5,668 nt of DNA. Origin: Bordetella parapertussis. Its GTDB lineage: Bacteria; Pseudomonadota; Gammaproteobacteria; Burkholderiales; Burkholderiaceae_C. The number at the start of each line of letters is the position of its first letter. Within the stretch, counting starts at the first letter, position 1. The stretch is taken from the NCBI GenBank assembly GCA_943328885.2, contig CALQBT020000201.1, forward strand, positions 1 to 5,668, written 5' to 3'. The notes under the pieces are model-generated. The model saw only the letters and a list, made by a program, of their open reading frames with translations. It had not been told where the DNA came from and did not search any database. Position numbers and translations under genes: made by a program. Shown in pieces: positions 5,422-5,668 of this stretch.

Positions 5422-5668
5422 TCAAAGGTCGATGCACAAGATGGTGACGTCGTCGCGCCTGACCTGGCTTCCCTGCCATTGGCGAAGCGATTGCGCCAAA
5501 GCCTGGATCGCCTCGCTGGCGCTGGCGTCGACGGTGTTGGAGAAAACCTGCTGCACCCCTCTGTAGCCATAGGCCCGTGGGTTCTGCGGCCCGCCGATCT
5601 GGTCGGTCACGCCGTCGGTGACGAGCAGCAAGCGGTCGCCCGCGTCATAGCGCAGTTCACAGTTGCCG
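5422..5668 (-). CDS. 3' end of a second SpoIIE/PP2C phosphatase gene (5' part outside the window)
   Basis: The frame is open from the window edge to TGA 5422-5424 and encodes the last 81 residues of a PP2C domain. It starts near GNCELRYDAGDR, carries the metal-site motif VTDGVTD and ends RRDDVTILCIDL. From CELRYD to the C-terminus it differs from the complete phosphatase by two conservative residues only. Just before that, at the window edge, it diverges (GNC against TSGC), which suggests the remaining domain may be less similar. It has the same orientation and lies upstream of the complete gene, so the two form a tandem pair. Whether it is full length and has the same N-terminal region cannot be seen. 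Confidence 0.85.
   Translation of the reverse strand, partial: GNCELRYDAGDRLLLVTDGVTDQIGGPQNPRAYGYRGVQQVFSNTVDASASEAIQALAQSLRQWQGSQVRRDDVTILCIDL
5422..5668 (-). repeat. Duplicated phosphatase 3' segment, copy B
   Basis: Counterpart of 3396-3642. Internal differences lie at 5463, 5500, 5508, 5524 and 5542, and three more crowd into 5663-5667. The copy reaches the window end, so its full length is unknown. Confidence 0.95.

Overview
The window looks like a chromosomal segment of a high-GC betaproteobacterium. Burkholderiales of the Leptothrix/Rubrivivax/Ideonella type is my inference from G/C-rich third codon positions, the protein families and the style of the intergenic repeats; no marker gene proves it.

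Layout. (1) Positions 3-1181, plus strand: the 3' end of a gene for a large repeat protein. An octapeptide array (consensus A-L-T-x-x-Q-[VI]-x) runs into a domain with DxDxNG-type calcium-binding loops, as at the C-termini of RTX/hemolysin-related surface or secreted proteins. (2) Positions 1182-1331: a convergent gap with a strong hairpin and a possible coding remnant in a second frame. (3) Positions 1332-2351, minus: an EamA/DMT-type membrane transporter. (4) Positions 2459-3295, minus: a crotonase-fold (enoyl-CoA hydratase/isomerase family) enzyme with a strong ribosome binding site but without the two glutamates of classical hydratases. (5) Positions 3396-5063, minus: a 555-residue protein with an unrecognised N-terminal region, a helical linker and a C-terminal SpoIIE/PP2C-type serine/threonine phosphatase domain. 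(6) Positions 5064-5421: a 358-bp gap with a structured repeat, a 14-bp perfect palindrome and a small hairpin. (7) Position 5422 to the window end, minus: the 3' end of a second phosphatase gene, about 97% identical in DNA to the 3' end of the first.

Two things stand out. The first is the pair of nearly identical phosphatase 3' ends: similarity begins exactly at the stop codon and weakens in the last few bases visible. This points to a tandem paralogue pair, recently duplicated or kept alike by gene conversion. The second is a 78/79-bp repeat present twice in the same orientation (2383-2460 and 5196-5274). Its copies differ at paired stem positions in a compensatory way, so a folded nucleic acid seems to be what is conserved.

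The four minus-strand genes are codirectional, but the gaps of 100 bp or more and the hairpin-rich repeats argue against one tightly coupled operon. I see no functional link between the transporter, the crotonase and the phosphatases. No tRNA, rRNA, transposase or CRISPR array is visible.
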